DNA of 64,000 bases from NCBI GenBank assembly GCA_014728175.1, contig WJMA01000036.1, forward strand, positions 47,765 through 111,764, given 5' to 3'. The notes below the pieces were generated by a model. That model saw only the letters and a list, made by a program, of their open reading frames with translations. It was not told where the DNA came from and ran no database searches. Source of the stretch: Candidatus Fermentibacterota bacterium (lineage in GTDB: Bacteria; Fermentibacterota; Fermentibacteria; Fermentibacterales; JCC-6). Position 1 is the stretch's first letter. Every line of letters begins with the position of its first letter. This document shows positions 46,133 through 54,754 of this stretch, piece by piece. The position numbers were made by a program, and so were the translations under genes.

Positions 46133-47377
46133 TTGCAACGCAACATATTGGCACTTATTATGGCATTGTTCGTGTTCTGCTCGGGTCGGGCCGCCTCGGA
46201 AGAGGAGCCCGTCAGGATAGGAGTGGTTCTCCCCATGTCCCCTCCAGGGGCCTATGCTTCAGGGAACCCCATGTGGTGGGCCGTGCAGCAGGCGGTAGAC
46301 GAGGTCAACGCCCGTGGGGGCATACTGGGGCGAGAGGTGGAAGCCGTCCTCGGCGACACCCGCGGAGTGCCCGAGGAGGCCAGAGCGGTAACCGAGCGCC
46401 TGATAACCAGGGACCGGGTGGTGGGAGTGGTGGGCAACTACCATAGCTCCTGCGCCCTGGCGGCCCTGGACCTGTTCCGGGACCATCACGTTCCCTACAT
46501 CGCCGCCGAGCCCTGGGCGGACGACGTAACCGCCCTGGGCTACGAGGAGGTGTTCCGCATATCCGTTACCAACTCCCTCTACCGGGACATCACCGTTGAC
46601 TGGATGATATCCTCCGGCTTCGAGAGCATCGCCGCGGTCCAGGAGATAACCGACTGGGGCCTGGGAGTGAACGAGAAGCTTACCCAGGCCTGGAACGAGG
46701 CCGGCATAAGGAACGAGACCGCCTTCACCGACGTCAAGACGGAGGACTTCACCGGGACCCTGCTGCGGTTCACCCAGTGGTCCCCTCCGCCCGACATGCT
46801 GTTCGGGTCCATCACCGGTCCGGGCGCCTACAGAATCATAAAGCAGGCCTACGACATTGGCCTGGCTCCCTCCCCCCAGACCGTGTTCTACGCCACCAAC
46901 GAATGCCTGCACCCCGAGGTCTGGGAGGTGGCGGGTGAAGCAGCCAGATACATAACCGTCACCCAGATAGGCCTTCCTCCCTTCGCGCACAACATGGTTA
47001 CCAGGCAGGAGAACGCCCGGTTCGAGCAGGAGCACGACCGGACCATGAACGCCACGGTCATGGAGGCCTACGACTCCTTCATGCTGATGTGCGAGGCCAT
47101 AGAGGACGCGGGCTGCGCCCATCCCGACTCCATAATCCGGGCCCTGGAGAACATCGAGTGGAAGGGCATGCGGGGCACCTACACCTTCCCCTACGGCACG
47201 GACAACCCGGTCCCGGAAGACCAGCCGGACTACATGTGGCACCAGTGGCCGGACGTAACCCTGTACCTGTTCCAGTACACCGAGGTGGGGCAGAGCCCGG
47301 AGGAGGGAACCGTAATCTGGCCGCCCGAGTGGTCGCAGCTCCCTGAGGGGCAGTACTACGTACCGGTTCCGGAATAG
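46133..47377 (+). CDS. Branched-chain amino acid/amide-type ABC transporter substrate-binding protein
   Basis: A 414-residue type I periplasmic-binding protein: signal peptide of about 21 residues, VRIGVVLPMSPPGAYA, DEVNARGGILGREVEAVLGD and the two-lobed repeat typical of LivK/UrtA/AmiC-like binders. No clear lipobox is seen (a Cys in the signal core is preceded by Phe), which is unusual if the cell is monoderm. Translation from TTG at 46133 has AAGGTGA upstream. The substrate is not fixed by sequence. It leads the transporter genes on the same strand. Confidence 0.9.
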   Translation: MQRNILALIMALFVFCSGRAASEEEPVRIGVVLPMSPPGAYASGNPMWWAVQQAVDEVNARGGILGREVEAVLGDTRGVPEEARAVTERLITRDRVVGVVGNYHSSCALAALDLFRDHHVPYIAAEPWADDVTALGYEEVFRISVTNSLYRDITVDWMISSGFESIAAVQEITDWGLGVNEKLTQAWNEAGIRNETAFTDVKTEDFTGTLLRFTQWSPPPDMLFGSITGPGAYRIIKQAYDIGLAPSPQTVFYATNECLHPEVWEVAGEAARYITVTQIGLPPFAHNMVTRQENARFEQEHDRTMNATVMEAYDSFMLMCEAIEDAGCAHPDSIIRALENIEWKGMRGTYTFPYGTDNPVPEDQPDYMWHQWPDVTLYLFQYTEVGQSPEEGTVIWPPEWSQLPEGQYYVPVPE

Positions 47378-47380
47378 GCC

Positions 47381-48280
47381 TTGTACGGCGCTGACTACCT
47401 GATAGCGCAGGCCGCCAACGGCCTGGTAGTAGGGTGCCTGTACGCCCTGATGGCGGTCGGCCTCACTCTGATCTTCTCCGTTTTGAAGGTGATAAACTTC
47501 GCCCACGGCGAGTTCTACATGGTGGGCGGGTACACCGCCTACTACATGGTCACCGTCCTGGGGGGCCTCCACCCGCTGCTGGGGATATTCTTCGCCATGA
47601 TAGTCCTGCTTGGCCTGGGCTCTCTCTTCGAGGTCGCGTTCCTGCGGCCCATACATCTGGGCGCGGTCAACAGGCCGGCGGAGTACGCCATCCTGATTAC
47701 CTTCGGCCTGTCCTTCTTCCTGCAGAACTTGGTGTTGTCCCTGGCCGGACCCTTCCCCCACCGCAGCCCGTCGTTCATGTCCGGAGGGCTTACCGTGGGG
47801 CCGGTGACCATAAGCGCCGACCGGCTGATAGCGGCCGGGCTGGCCCTGGTTCTGATGATCGCCCTGATGCTGTTCATAAGGGCCACCTGGACCGGCAAGG
47901 CCATGCGGGCGGTCAGCCAGGACCGGGACGCGGCGGCGGTCAGCGGAATCAACCCGTTCAAGATGAACAACATAGCCTTCGGCATAGGCGCCTCCCTGGC
48001 CGGGGCGTCCGGGGCCCTGATCGCTCCGATATTCGCTGTGGTGCCAGACGTGGGGGTTCTTCCCTCGCTGCGCTCCTTCGTCATAGTGGTCCTGGGAGGC
48101 ATGGGCTCGGTGAAGGGCGCGCTGATCGGGGGCGTTGCGATCGGTCTGGTGGAGTCCCTGGGGGCGGCGTTGATACCGGACCCCTCCCGGGCCCTGGCCT
48201 ACCGTGAGCTCTACGGGCTGGTGATCTTCGTTCTGGTGCTCCTGTTCCGACCCCAGGGGCTGTTCGGGGAGAAACAGTGA
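47381..48280 (+). CDS. livH: LivH-type ABC permease
   Basis: A 299-residue inner-membrane permease of the branched-chain amino acid type with about eight helices. YALMAVGLTLIFSVLKVINFAHGEFYMVGGY near the start and GGMGSVKGALIGG near the end are LivH signatures. It follows the binding-protein gene by 3 bases and overlaps livM by four. It forms the pore with LivM. Confidence 0.94.
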   Translation: MYGADYLIAQAANGLVVGCLYALMAVGLTLIFSVLKVINFAHGEFYMVGGYTAYYMVTVLGGLHPLLGIFFAMIVLLGLGSLFEVAFLRPIHLGAVNRPAEYAILITFGLSFFLQNLVLSLAGPFPHRSPSFMSGGLTVGPVTISADRLIAAGLALVLMIALMLFIRATWTGKAMRAVSQDRDAAAVSGINPFKMNNIAFGIGASLAGASGALIAPIFAVVPDVGVLPSLRSFVIVVLGGMGSVKGALIGGVAIGLVESLGAALIPDPSRALAYRELYGLVIFVLVLLFRPQGLFGEKQ

Positions 48281-49215
48281 AGGCCCGGCACTTCCCGGTC
48301 CGTAAGATCCTCTTCTTCTCGGCTATAGTGCTCCTGGGAGCCCTTCTCCCCCTGGCGGTGAGCAGCTCGTACTGGCTGCACGTGCTGGCCATGGCTTACT
48401 TCTACGGCTTGGTGGCGGCCACCTGGTCGTTCCTGGACGGCTACGCCGGACAGTTCTCCTTCGGCAACATAGCCCTGGTGATGATAGCCGGTTACACCAG
48501 CGGCCTTCTGGGCGAGTACACCGGTCTGCCCCTGCTTCTCCGGATTGTGGCCGGAATAGCGATGTCCGGCCTGGTGGGGCTGGTGATAGGAGCTCTCTGC
48601 CTTCGGTTCAAGGGAGCCTACCTGTCGCTTTTCACCATAGCCTTCGCCGAGGCGGTCAGGCTGATCATTAACACCGAGCACCGCTTCACCCGGGGGCCCT
48701 GCGGGCTGCGGGTTGATGGTTTCTTCGACACCACCTCCCAGGTACCCTACTACTACCTGATGTTCGGTATTCTGGTGGTGTCCATCTTCGTCATGTATCG
48801 TATGCTCAGGTCCAAGTGGGGCCTGTTCTTCCGGGCCATAAGGGAGGACGAGGACGCCGCCTCCGCCCTGGGGGTAAACGTGGTCCGATACAAGATCACC
48901 GCCTTCGTGGTAACCAGCATGTTCTGCGGGGTGGCGGGGGTGTTCTACGCGCATTTCAACCGGATGCTGGCCCCCAACTTCGGGCAGATCACCACCATGG
49001 GCCTGATTATAGGAATGGCCGTAATCGGAGGGGTGGAGAACCTGGTGGCGGCGGCCATGGGCGGAGTGCTGCTGCAGTTCGGTCTGGAGGGGCTGAGGGA
49101 CCTGGGAGCCTGGCGGCTGGTGGTGTTCGGAGCCCTGCTGATGATCGTGCTCCGGTTCGCGCGAAACGGTCTTCTGGCTCCCCTGTACCGCAAGCTGATG
49201 GGCGAGGAGCTGTAG
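48277..49215 (+). CDS. livM: LivM-type ABC permease
   Basis: A 312-residue permease with about ten helices. LDGYAGQFSFGNIALVMIAGY, LRFKGAYLSLFTIAFAE and AIREDEDAASALGVNV are hallmarks of LivM/UrtC. The start is GTG at 48277, overlapping the livH stop (GTGA). It ends 2 bases before the first ATPase gene. Confidence 0.94.
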   Translation: MKARHFPVRKILFFSAIVLLGALLPLAVSSSYWLHVLAMAYFYGLVAATWSFLDGYAGQFSFGNIALVMIAGYTSGLLGEYTGLPLLLRIVAGIAMSGLVGLVIGALCLRFKGAYLSLFTIAFAEAVRLIINTEHRFTRGPCGLRVDGFFDTTSQVPYYYLMFGILVVSIFVMYRMLRSKWGLFFRAIREDEDAASALGVNVVRYKITAFVVTSMFCGVAGVFYAHFNRMLAPNFGQITTMGLIIGMAVIGGVENLVAAAMGGVLLQFGLEGLRDLGAWRLVVFGALLMIVLRFARNGLLAPLYRKLMGEEL

Positions 49216-49217
49216 GC

Positions 49218-49988
49218 ATGGATGTAGAGCTGGTGGTGCAGGACCTGGAGAAGAGATTCGGAGGGGTCAGGGCCGTGGACGACCTGTCCTTCGCGGTTCG
49301 GGGCAACGAGCTGGTGGGCCTGATAGGGCCCAACGGCTCGGGCAAGACCACCACCATAGACACCATCTGCGGCCTGCTGCGTCCCAGCGGAGGCAGGATC
49401 AGCTTCCAGGGCCGACGCGTGGACCACCTTCCCCCCTACCGCCGGGCGGAAATGGGCCTGGGCCGCACCTTCCAGGTGACCCGGGTGTTCCGCCGGATGA
49501 GCGTGTTGCAGAACCTCATGGTTCCGGCCATGGCCACCGGCGAGACGGACCGGAGCCGTACCGAGACGAGGGCCGAGGAGATACTGGAGATGCTCACCCT
49601 GGACCATCTGGGGAGCGAGAACGCCGACAGTCTCTCCGGAGGGCAGCGCAAACTGCTGGAGCTGGGACGGGTGCTGATGCTGGACCCCGACCTGATCTTC
49701 CTGGACGAGCCGTTCGCCGGGGTACATCCCCGGCTGCGGGGACAGATCCACTCCTACATCCGGCGGGTACATGCTAACGGTAAGGCCTTCGTCATAGTGA
49801 GCCACGACATGGATTCCATATTCGAGCTCTGCCAGCGGGTGATCGTGATGAACGAGGGCCGGAAGATAGCCGACGGCGATCCGGAGGCGGTAAGATCGGA
49901 GAAGGCGGTCATCGACGCCTACCTGGGCGAGGCCTCGGAGCGGGAGCAGCTGGAGCACGTAGGCTCCGGGGAGGGCCCGGATGCTTGA
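49218..49988 (+). CDS. livG: LivG-type ABC ATPase
   Basis: A 256-residue ATPase. Walker A GPNGSGKTTT, Q-loop region, signature SLSGGQRKLLEL, Walker B LIFLDEPFAG and the switch His in VSHDMD are all present. LivG features such as VHPRLRGQI follow Walker B. The C-terminal end overlaps livF by 8 bases. Confidence 0.94.
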   Translation: MDVELVVQDLEKRFGGVRAVDDLSFAVRGNELVGLIGPNGSGKTTTIDTICGLLRPSGGRISFQGRRVDHLPPYRRAEMGLGRTFQVTRVFRRMSVLQNLMVPAMATGETDRSRTETRAEEILEMLTLDHLGSENADSLSGGQRKLLELGRVLMLDPDLIFLDEPFAGVHPRLRGQIHSYIRRVHANGKAFVIVSHDMDSIFELCQRVIVMNEGRKIADGDPEAVRSEKAVIDAYLGEASEREQLEHVGSGEGPDA

Positions 49989-50685
49989 GCTCAGAGACGT
50001 TTACGCCGGCTACTACCCCGACATGAACATCCTGCAGGGGGTCTCCATGACTGCGGAGGAAGGCACCATAACCTCGGTTATCGGGACCAACGGAGTGGGC
50101 AAGTCGACACTGCTCAAAACCGTGTACGGCTTCCTCTCGCCCCGCAAGGGAACCATCGCCCTGGAGGGAAAGAGCATTGCCGGAGCGAACCCATACCGGA
50201 TGCCCGAGCTGGGGCTGACCTACATACCCCAGAGGCGCAACGTTTTCCCCGAGATGACCGTCGAGGAAAACCTGCAGCTGGGGGGATGGACCTTCCGCCG
50301 GGACAAGGCCAGGATACGACGCCAGCTGGAGGAGAACTACGACCGGTTCCCGATCCTTCGAAACCGCCGAAAGCAGAGGGCCGGCAACCTCAGTGGCGGA
50401 CAGCAGCGAATGGTGGAGCTGGGGCGGGCCATGATGATCGAGCCCCGCCTGATGCTGGTGGACGAGCCCACCGCCGGCCTGGCGCCCAAGGTGGCCGCGG
50501 AGATATACGACAAGCTCCAGGCGCTTCGGGACGAGGGGATCACCGTAGTTCTGGTCGACCAGAACGTAAGACAGGCCATAGAGGTCTCGGACTACGTATA
50601 CGCGCTGGCCCTGGGCAAGAACATGGCGGAGGCATCCAGAGGGGGATTCGAAGAGTTAAGGAACAAGCTGAGGGAGTGGCTGTAA
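49981..50685 (+). CDS. livF: LivF-type ABC ATPase
   Basis: A 234-residue ATPase with Walker A GTNGVGKST, LGLTYIPQRRNVFPEMTV (typical of LivF), signature NLSGGQQRMVELGRAM, Walker B LMLVDEPTAGLAP and a switch loop LVDQNV in place of His, as is usual in this subfamily. It is the last gene of the transporter and converges on the NuoI-GltD fusion gene 10 bases away. Confidence 0.94.
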   Translation: MLELRDVYAGYYPDMNILQGVSMTAEEGTITSVIGTNGVGKSTLLKTVYGFLSPRKGTIALEGKSIAGANPYRMPELGLTYIPQRRNVFPEMTVEENLQLGGWTFRRDKARIRRQLEENYDRFPILRNRRKQRAGNLSGGQQRMVELGRAMMIEPRLMLVDEPTAGLAPKVAAEIYDKLQALRDEGITVVLVDQNVRQAIEVSDYVYALALGKNMAEASRGGFEELRNKLREWL

Positions 50686-50695
50686 GCGGCCCGAG

Positions 50696-52552
50696 CTAGC
50701 CCTCCCCGCCGGAGAGCCACTGGTCTATGCCCTCCGAGGCCGCCTTGGCGTCGGCTATGGCCGTCACCGCGTCCAGGTTGACGTTTACTATGTCCCCGCC
50801 GGCGAAGATGCCCGGTACGGTGGTCATACCGTTCTCGTTCACCCTGACCTTCCTGGCCTCCGTGAACTCGATCCTCTCCATTACCTCCTTGGGGAGGAAG
50901 GAGAAATCGGCGCCCTGACCGATAGCCTCTATTATCATGCGACCCTCCAGGAACATCTCCTGATCCTCGTGGAAGGTGGGAGCGAACCGCCCCTCCTCGT
51001 CGAACACGGAGTTGACCTTCATGCACAAAAGGCCCTTGATGTTGCCCTGGTCGTCCAGAACCACCCTCTTGGGGCCCCAGGCGGGATTGAACTCGACGCC
51101 CTCTTCCCGGGCCTCCTCTATCTCCTCCTCGGTGGCGGGTATCTCGTCCCAGTCCTCCAGGGATACGGTCCTGGTGACGGTCCTCTTGCCCGGGTATCGG
51201 ATATGCTGCAGCCTCAAGGCCTCCCGGGCCACGTCCATGGCTACGTTGCCGCCCCCGATGACTATTACCTCTTCGGGGACCTCGCATTTCTCCTCGGTCT
51301 TGTTCTTGGCCAGGAATGGAAGAGCCAGCTGGCAGCGGTCGGCGTTCTCCACCCGGGTGGACCGGCTGACCGTAAGGCCTATGCCCAGGAATACAGCGTC
51401 GAACTCGTCCCTCAGCTCTTCGAACTCCACGTCCCTGCCCACCCTGGTCTGGAAGCGGAAGTCGACGCCCAGGGAGGCTATGTACTCGACGTCTTTGTCT
51501 ATGGCCTCCTCGGGCAACCGGTACCGAGGCGGGCCCACCCGGAGCATGCCGCCTCCTCCGGAAAGCTCGTCGAAGACCACCACCTCGTGTCCCAAGAGCC
51601 TGAGGAAGTAGGCGGTGGAGAGCCCTCCGGGGCCGGCGCCAATAACGGCTATCCTCTTGCCGGTCGGCTCGCCGGGGCTCTGCTCCAGTGCGTCCCGGTA
51701 GTTCCTTACGGTGTCGGAGACGAACCTCTTCAGCCACCTTATGGCCAGCGGCTCTCCCCGAATGCTCAGCGAGCAGGCGTCCTCGCAGTGCTTCATACAG
51801 ATGCGCCCGCAGATGGCCGGAATCGGGTTGTCCTCGTAAATGGTCCTCAGCGAGTCCTCCGGGCTGTCCTCGTATACGGCCTCTATGTAGTCCGATATCT
51901 TCAGGTGGGCCGGGCAGGCGTCCTCGCAGAGGGCGCATTCCAGGCACCTCTCCGCCTCCCTGACGGCCTGCTCCCTGTCGTAGCCCAGCATCTGTTCCAC
52001 GAAGGAGAGCTTGCGCTCCTCGGGCGGAACCTCGGGCATCTCCACCCGGTCGGGGTCGAACAGGGCGTAATCTATCTCGGGCTCGAATCCCTGGTAGTCC
52101 CTCTTGCGGTGGGCCAGGCTGGCCTTGAGCACTGAGTACTTCTCCGCGGGCAGGAAGGTCTCGTCGTCGGTCTTCTCGTCCCGGGGGGTAAATACGAAGG
52201 TGCTGGTATCGAAGTGAATGTGGAAGTAGTCTCGGGACAAACGAAGCGAGCCCGGCGGGCAGATGTCCACGCAAAGGCCGCAGAAGCAGCATCTGCCGTA
52301 ATCCAGCCGCGGCCGCTCGTTCTTCTCTCCCGGGTCGGGGGCTATCTCCGGACGCTCCACCATCTCTATGGCGTCGTTGGGACATATGTCCGCGCAGTTA
52401 CCGCAGCCGGTGCACTGGTCCCAGTCGTTGAGGTGAAAGCCTCTGTATCTTCTGGCGGGCTCCTTCAGCTCGAAGGGGTACCGGAGGGTCTTGGGCTTCT
52501 TGAACAGGTACTTGATTACCCTCAGGGGCCCCAATAGGCTTGGTTTGGCCAT
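50696..52552 (-). CDS. Fusion of NuoI-type 2[4Fe-4S] ferredoxin and GltD/NfnB-type NAD(P)H oxidoreductase
   Basis: A 618-residue fusion. Residues 1-110 are NuoI-like: Cys47, 50, 53, 57 and Cys88, 91, 94, 98 each give a CxxCxxCxxxCP cluster set. From about 195 the GltD-type part begins with two more Cys groups (203, 206, 209, 213 and 248, 252, 256, 260), then the FAD loop VIGAGPGGLSTAYFL (near 303), the NAD(P) loop VIGGGNVAMDVA (near 432) and the closing FAD motif GIFAGGDIV. It can therefore pass electrons between a pyridine nucleotide, FAD and an Fe-S chain into the NuoB/NuoD unit. It is the last gene of the rex-mrp-nuo operon, 32 bases after nuoD. Fusion joints at about residues 110-195 are unclear. 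Confidence 0.92.
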   Translation of the reverse strand: MAKPSLLGPLRVIKYLFKKPKTLRYPFELKEPARRYRGFHLNDWDQCTGCGNCADICPNDAIEMVERPEIAPDPGEKNERPRLDYGRCCFCGLCVDICPPGSLRLSRDYFHIHFDTSTFVFTPRDEKTDDETFLPAEKYSVLKASLAHRKRDYQGFEPEIDYALFDPDRVEMPEVPPEERKLSFVEQMLGYDREQAVREAERCLECALCEDACPAHLKISDYIEAVYEDSPEDSLRTIYEDNPIPAICGRICMKHCEDACSLSIRGEPLAIRWLKRFVSDTVRNYRDALEQSPGEPTGKRIAVIGAGPGGLSTAYFLRLLGHEVVVFDELSGGGGMLRVGPPRYRLPEEAIDKDVEYIASLGVDFRFQTRVGRDVEFEELRDEFDAVFLGIGLTVSRSTRVENADRCQLALPFLAKNKTEEKCEVPEEVIVIGGGNVAMDVAREALRLQHIRYPGKRTVTRTVSLEDWDEIPATEEEIEEAREEGVEFNPAWGPKRVVLDDQGNIKGLLCMKVNSVFDEEGRFAPTFHEDQEMFLEGRMIIEAIGQGADFSFLPKEVMERIEFTEARKVRVNENGMTTVPGIFAGGDIVNVNLDAVTAIADAKAASEGIDQWLSGGEG

Positions 52553-52584
52553 GTCTCTAGATCACTCCCCACCCCTGTTTATTA

Positions 52585-53682
52585 TCATCTGTCTATCTCC
52601 GGGGCCACAACGTACAGGCTGATCATTATATTCCCCACGTCCGATATGCTCTCGCCCACCAGAGCCTTCTCCAGAATCGTCAGCCCATGGGGATACGACG
52701 GGGTTCTGAAGTGTACCCGGTAGGGTTTGTCTCCGCCGTCGCTGACCAGGTAGAGCCCCAGCTCGCCTCTGGAAGACTCGCACCTTACGTAGGTCTCGCC
52801 TTCGGGAATCCGCCATTTGAAGGGATTGGGGATCCGGTTGTAGACATCGCCCTTCGGCATCTCGTCCAGAAGCTTGAAGATCATGTGGACGCTCTCGATC
52901 ATCTCGTCGCGCACCACCCATATCCGGGAGAAGGCGTCGCCGTCCTCCCTGGTGGGTACCTCCCAGGGAACTTTGTCGTAAGCGGCGTAAGGCTCTATCT
53001 TCCGCACGTCGTAGGGCACGCCGGTGGCCCGCAGGGCCTGGCCGGTGCCCCCCATCTCCATGGCTTCCTCCCGGGTGATTTTTCCTATCCCCGCCGCCCT
53101 ATCGTAGAAGAGGCGGTTGTCGAAGAAGCAGGCGTCGTAATCGGGCACGCACCCCCCTATGGAGTGCAGGGTCTCCACCAGCCTCTTCTCGAATCCCTCC
53201 GGGAAGTCCCTGCGCACTCCGCCCGGCCAGATGTAGATGTGGTAAACCCTTCCCCCGGTCAGCTCCTCGAACAGGTCCAGCACCAGGTCCCGGTGGTACA
53301 TCGCCCACTGGGCCGCGGTATCGAAACCCAGCATGTTGGAGTACGCCCAAAGCCCGAACAGGTGAGATCCCACCCGGGCCAGCTCCAGGTAGATGCTGCG
53401 TATGAACTGGGCCCTCTCCGGAACCTCTATACCCGCCAGGCTCTCCACGGCCGTGGCGTAGGCCAGCTCCATCGAGTCCGGTTCCACCACGTTGATCCTG
53501 CAGACCATGGGAAAGTTCTTTATCCAGCTTCGCTGCTCCATCAGCTTCTCGAAGCCTCGGTGCAGGTATCCCGGGTTGGCGTCGGCCTTGACCACCCGGT
53601 CGCCCTCCACCTTCAGGGTGATGCTGAAGTTGCCCACCATTCCCAGATGCTGAGGACCGAAGTACAGCTCCAGCTCTCTCAT
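52585..53682 (-). CDS. nuoD: NuoD-type 49-kDa subunit without [NiFe] site
   Basis: A 365-residue relative of NuoD and of the group 4 hydrogenase large subunit. FGPQHLGMVGNFSITLKV opens it, and GYLHRGFEKLMEQRSWIKN and YLELARVGSHLFGLW are family segments. The places where [NiFe] enzymes carry CxxC pairs read RINVVEP near the N-terminus and VVAPEIDR at the end, so no NiFe site exists. It should work at the quinone or acceptor cavity with NuoB. It overlaps nuoC by 4 bases. Confidence 0.94.
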   Translation of the reverse strand: MRELELYFGPQHLGMVGNFSITLKVEGDRVVKADANPGYLHRGFEKLMEQRSWIKNFPMVCRINVVEPDSMELAYATAVESLAGIEVPERAQFIRSIYLELARVGSHLFGLWAYSNMLGFDTAAQWAMYHRDLVLDLFEELTGGRVYHIYIWPGGVRRDFPEGFEKRLVETLHSIGGCVPDYDACFFDNRLFYDRAAGIGKITREEAMEMGGTGQALRATGVPYDVRKIEPYAAYDKVPWEVPTREDGDAFSRIWVVRDEMIESVHMIFKLLDEMPKGDVYNRIPNPFKWRIPEGETYVRCESSRGELGLYLVSDGGDKPYRVHFRTPSYPHGLTILEKALVGESISDVGNIMISLYVVAPEIDR

Positions 53683-54200
53683 ACGTCCTGGTCCTCCTCA
53701 CCCACCGGGGGGATGCTCCCGAAGAAATCCTCCACGTATTGCCTGGTGTCGAAGTCCTTCCTGAAGGGAGGTATCTCGTAGTCCCGCTCCAGGAACAGGG
53801 GCGTAAGCCGGGGATGACCCTCGAAGCGCACCCCGAACAGTTCGTGGATCTCCCTCTCGTAGGGCTCGGCGTTCTTGAAAAGGGATATCGAAGACACCAC
53901 GGTGGGAAGCTCCCTGGGAATCCTGGTCTTGAGAATGATCTCTTCCCCGGGGTTGCTCGCCGAGTCCTGGCCGGTGCCGTAGGCCGAGAGCACGTAGACC
54001 AGCTCGAACTGGCCCTCTTCCATCCAGTCCACGCAGGACACCATGTGCAGATGATCGTAGCCTCTGCCCTTAAGAAAGCTCAGCACGGACATCACCGCAT
54101 CCCGGGGAGCCTGCACCGTCAACCGGTCTTCCCGGGGAACCTCCACCCGCAGGGCGTCGAAGGTGGAGCTCAGGCTGTCTATAAGGGCCCGATCCATCAC
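53679..54200 (-). CDS. nuoC: NuoC-type 30-kDa subunit
   Basis: A 173-residue subunit, with YDHLHMVSCVDW early and the NuoC mark NAEPYEREIHELFGVRFEGHP in the second half. It docks the peripheral arm against NuoD and NuoB. NuoC and NuoD are separate genes here, not fused. It overlaps nuoB and nuoD by 4 bases each. An ATG three bases further in is an equal alternative start. Confidence 0.93.
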   Translation of the reverse strand: MMDRALIDSLSSTFDALRVEVPREDRLTVQAPRDAVMSVLSFLKGRGYDHLHMVSCVDWMEEGQFELVYVLSAYGTGQDSASNPGEEIILKTRIPRELPTVVSSISLFKNAEPYEREIHELFGVRFEGHPRLTPLFLERDYEIPPFRKDFDTRQYVEDFFGSIPPVGEEDQDV

Positions 54201-54751
54201 TGCTCCTCAACGGGGAAAAGGGGAGGCCAGTCCAGGCCCCTCAAGACCTTTTCCTGATTGGCGCGATAGGCGGCGTAGTGCTTGCGGTACCTCTTGTAGC
54301 CATCGGCCATATCCTTGTCTATCAACGTCCAGAGATGGGTTACCGCCACGAATATCGCCTCCGGCCTGGGCATGCATCCGGCTATCCATCCGTCTATGGG
54401 TATGTACCTGTCCAGGTGCTTTATGGTGTTATAGGAATCCCAGTACATCCCGCCGTTTATGGGGCAGGAACCGAATCCCACGGTGTACTTGGGCTCGGGC
54501 ATCTGCTCGTAGGTGCGGATTATCGCCCTCAGGGTCTTTACGGACACGTAACCCGTTATGAGGAACAGGTTGGCCTGCCTGGGAGTCGCCGTGGGAAGCA
54601 CTCCGAACCTCTCGGCGTCCCACCGTGCGGTAATGGAGGGCGGCACCTCGATTATCCCGCATCCGGTACAGAAGTAAACCGCGTGCAGGGAGTACTTGTG
54701 CCCCATCTTCGCCGGGGCCTTCAACCATTTTACCAGTTGGTTACGATCCAT
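54197..54751 (-). CDS. nuoB: NuoB-type subunit with a hydrogenase-like CxxC
   Basis: A 184-residue subunit that carries the last Fe-S cluster before the active cavity. The four ligands are Cys28 and Cys31 (FCTGCGIIE), Cys96 (GSCPINGG) and Cys126 (AGCMPRPEA). Complex I proper has a CC pair at the first site, whereas CxxC with this context is found in group 4 hydrogenases and Mbx-type complexes. It sits 3 bases after the nuoH stop. Confidence 0.93.
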   Translation of the reverse strand: MDRNQLVKWLKAPAKMGHKYSLHAVYFCTGCGIIEVPPSITARWDAERFGVLPTATPRQANLFLITGYVSVKTLRAIIRTYEQMPEPKYTVGFGSCPINGGMYWDSYNTIKHLDRYIPIDGWIAGCMPRPEAIFVAVTHLWTLIDKDMADGYKRYRKHYAAYRANQEKVLRGLDWPPLFPVEEQ

Positions 54752-54754
54752 CGA

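Noticed and set aside
46259..47761. A 500-residue open frame on the minus strand
   Set aside because: It lies opposite the binding protein and livH, is rich in Gly, Arg, Val and Pro without any motif, and is a by-product of GC-rich codon use.
52585..54751. Interpretation of the nuo genes as a [NiFe] hydrogenase
   Set aside because: The NuoD-type subunit lacks both CxxC pairs needed for nickel and iron binding, and no maturation genes are nearby.
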